64,000 nt of DNA, taken from Nitrospirota bacterium. GTDB lineage: Bacteria; Nitrospirota; Thermodesulfovibrionia; UBA6902. The notes below the pieces were generated by a model. The model saw only the letters and a program-made list of their open reading frames with translations, was not told the origin of the DNA and searched no databases. The first letter of the stretch is position 1; each line of letters begins with the position of its first letter. The stretch covers positions 62,001 to 126,000 of the forward strand of contig JACQZE010000005.1 of NCBI GenBank assembly GCA_016207885.1, given 5' to 3'. Shown here piece by piece: positions 63,086-64,000 of the stretch. Made by a program: the position numbers and the translations under genes.

Positions 63086-64000
63086 TTAGAACTTATATCC
63101 GACCTTTGTGAATATGGATGTGTTGTAATAATCATCTTCCTGATAACGCTCGGCAGAAACAAACAGGTCATAGCTCTTATTTATCCTCCAGGCAAGCGAC
63201 GTCCCGTAAGTCAGGGTATTGTTTGTAAAGCCTGAACCGCCGCTTTGAAGCTCCTCGAGCTCCTTGCTTATATAAACTGAAGCATCCACATCTTCAAGTA
63301 TCCTGTGCGAGACCTCCGCCCGGAATTCATTCGAAATTGAATCAAAATTATCTACATGGGTATAATTGCCTGAGATATCAAAGCCATGGAGATCGCTTTT
63401 CTTCATTCCTGCCGTGTATCTCAGCGCCTCCGCGTCGTCTTCCCCTCTTTTCTGATATGCCACAGACCCGAATATCTTCAGGCCTCTTGAGATGTTGTAA
63501 TCAACCTTGAAGCCTGTCCTTGCGAGGGAGTTGAAGTCATAGAAATAGTCATCATAATAATCTATCTTGAAATAATCCTTTGCAGACGCATACAGTTTCA
63601 CAGCCCTGTAATAGCTGTGAAAGAGCGTGAACCTCAGGTCTCTGGAATATGCGTACAATGCATTAAGGTTGAGGTTCTCAAGGTTTATCATATCATTCAA
63701 TTGATTTCTGCTCGCGACCGCGATGGCATTGAGCTGAAGTTTTTCGATCGGGCTGGAGTCAAGCTGCATGGACGCGTACTCCCTGTCGGTCTCTCCTTTA
63801 TATCTCATGTTCTCATAGCCCATCTTCAGATCGTACTTCTCCTTGTCTATTTCGCCGTAGACCCCGATGCTCGTGAATTTGGAGTTAAAGGAGCTGTCAT
63901 ACCTGTCAGGCGCGAGGCCGCCGAATATGCCTATGCCGATATCATCGGTAATGAGATATTTAACATTGAGGCCGTCAATATATGAGTTGTACATCTCCTC
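63086..64000 (-). CDS. Outer-membrane beta-barrel protein (N-terminus beyond right edge)
   Basis: An open frame of 304 visible residues running off the right edge. The first internal Met (63994) has no signal peptide after it, and the frame stays open to the edge, so the true start is outside the window. Repeated amphipathic strands with aromatic ends (for example GIFGGLAPDRYDSS, YDLKMGYENMRYKG, LRFTLFHSYYRAVKLY) and a C-terminal Phe (TKVGYKF) show an outer-membrane barrel. Together with the cytochrome b downstream it may belong to a respiratory or electron-transfer cluster. The specific family is not recognised. Confidence 0.75.
   Translation of the reverse strand, partial: EEMYNSYIDGLNVKYLITDDIGIGIFGGLAPDRYDSSFNSKFTSIGVYGEIDKEKYDLKMGYENMRYKGETDREYASMQLDSSPIEKLQLNAIAVASRNQLNDMINLENLNLNALYAYSRDLRFTLFHSYYRAVKLYASAKDYFKIDYYDDYFYDFNSLARTGFKVDYNISRGLKIFGSVAYQKRGEDDAEALRYTAGMKKSDLHGFDISGNYTHVDNFDSISNEFRAEVSHRILEDVDASVYISKELEELQSGGSGFTNNTLTYGTSLAWRINKSYDLFVSAERYQEDDYYNTSIFTKVGYKF

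Overview
The window is bacterial, from a Gram-negative organism of middling GC (by eye a little above 40%). Outer-membrane proteins (a FadL-type porin, two other beta-barrels), LspA, YceI and a periplasmic multihaem cytochrome c point to two membranes. Multihaem c and b cytochromes, several radical-SAM enzymes, a DUF362 ferredoxin-like protein and a rubrerythrin-like ferritin fit an anaerobic or microaerophilic lifestyle. The mix recalls Nitrospirota or Desulfobacterota, but that is an impression of gene content; there is no rRNA here to settle it.

Layout. 1-1266: 5' end of a restriction-type helicase subunit running off the left edge. 1329-5868 (minus): yajQ, cysK, ubiX, icd and a CNNM/CBS membrane protein. 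5953-8090 (plus): four small redox or stress genes ending in a multihaem cytochrome. 8147-12536 (minus): serC-serA-purA, then tRNA-Lys and tRNA-Glu. 12956-14065: an M29 aminopeptidase. 14091-27553: a c-di-GMP and two-component signalling region (three PilZ proteins, NarL-type pair, PAS-GGDEF cyclase, HD-GYP protein with a tandem paralog lacking the output domain), interrupted by fadL and by an AT-rich radical-SAM/methyltransferase pair. 27894-35696: dnaQ-like, rsmD, coaD and an EamA transporter facing a GT2-radical SAM-mutL-miaA operon. 35839-46510: DUF2914 protein, a SWIB protein with a histone-like lysine tail, trpB2, an OMP, ftsH, ileS-lspA, a tiny C2H2 zinc-finger ORF, and a GT-C glycosyltransferase. 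46514-50282: tsaD, an 0.8 kb gene-poor region with two inverted parS-like palindromes, tpiA-secG, folP.

50284-52158 (minus) is the most unusual locus. A promoter precedes a 34-codon peptide gene, then a strong terminator-like hairpin, then a radical-SAM/SPASM enzyme, yceI and folP. The peptide frame continues through two in-frame UGA codons to UAG, and a 7-bp hairpin with a GGUC apex begins 11 nt after the second UGA. This resembles a bacterial SECIS element and suggests a precursor peptide that may carry selenocysteine.

52291-57504 holds a secreted TPR-like protein and two HEAT-repeat proteins in one operon. 57519-64000 holds an isochorismatase-family hydrolase, acs, a DUF362 iron-sulfur protein, a nitrilase, a VapC toxin remnant, a cytochrome b and an outer-membrane barrel cut by the right edge.

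Several genes were too short, open-ended or broken to be found by a simple ORF cutoff and were read directly from the sequence: the restriction subunit, the Cys-rich 48-aa ORF, the C2H2 ORF, the peptide, and the VapC fragment.
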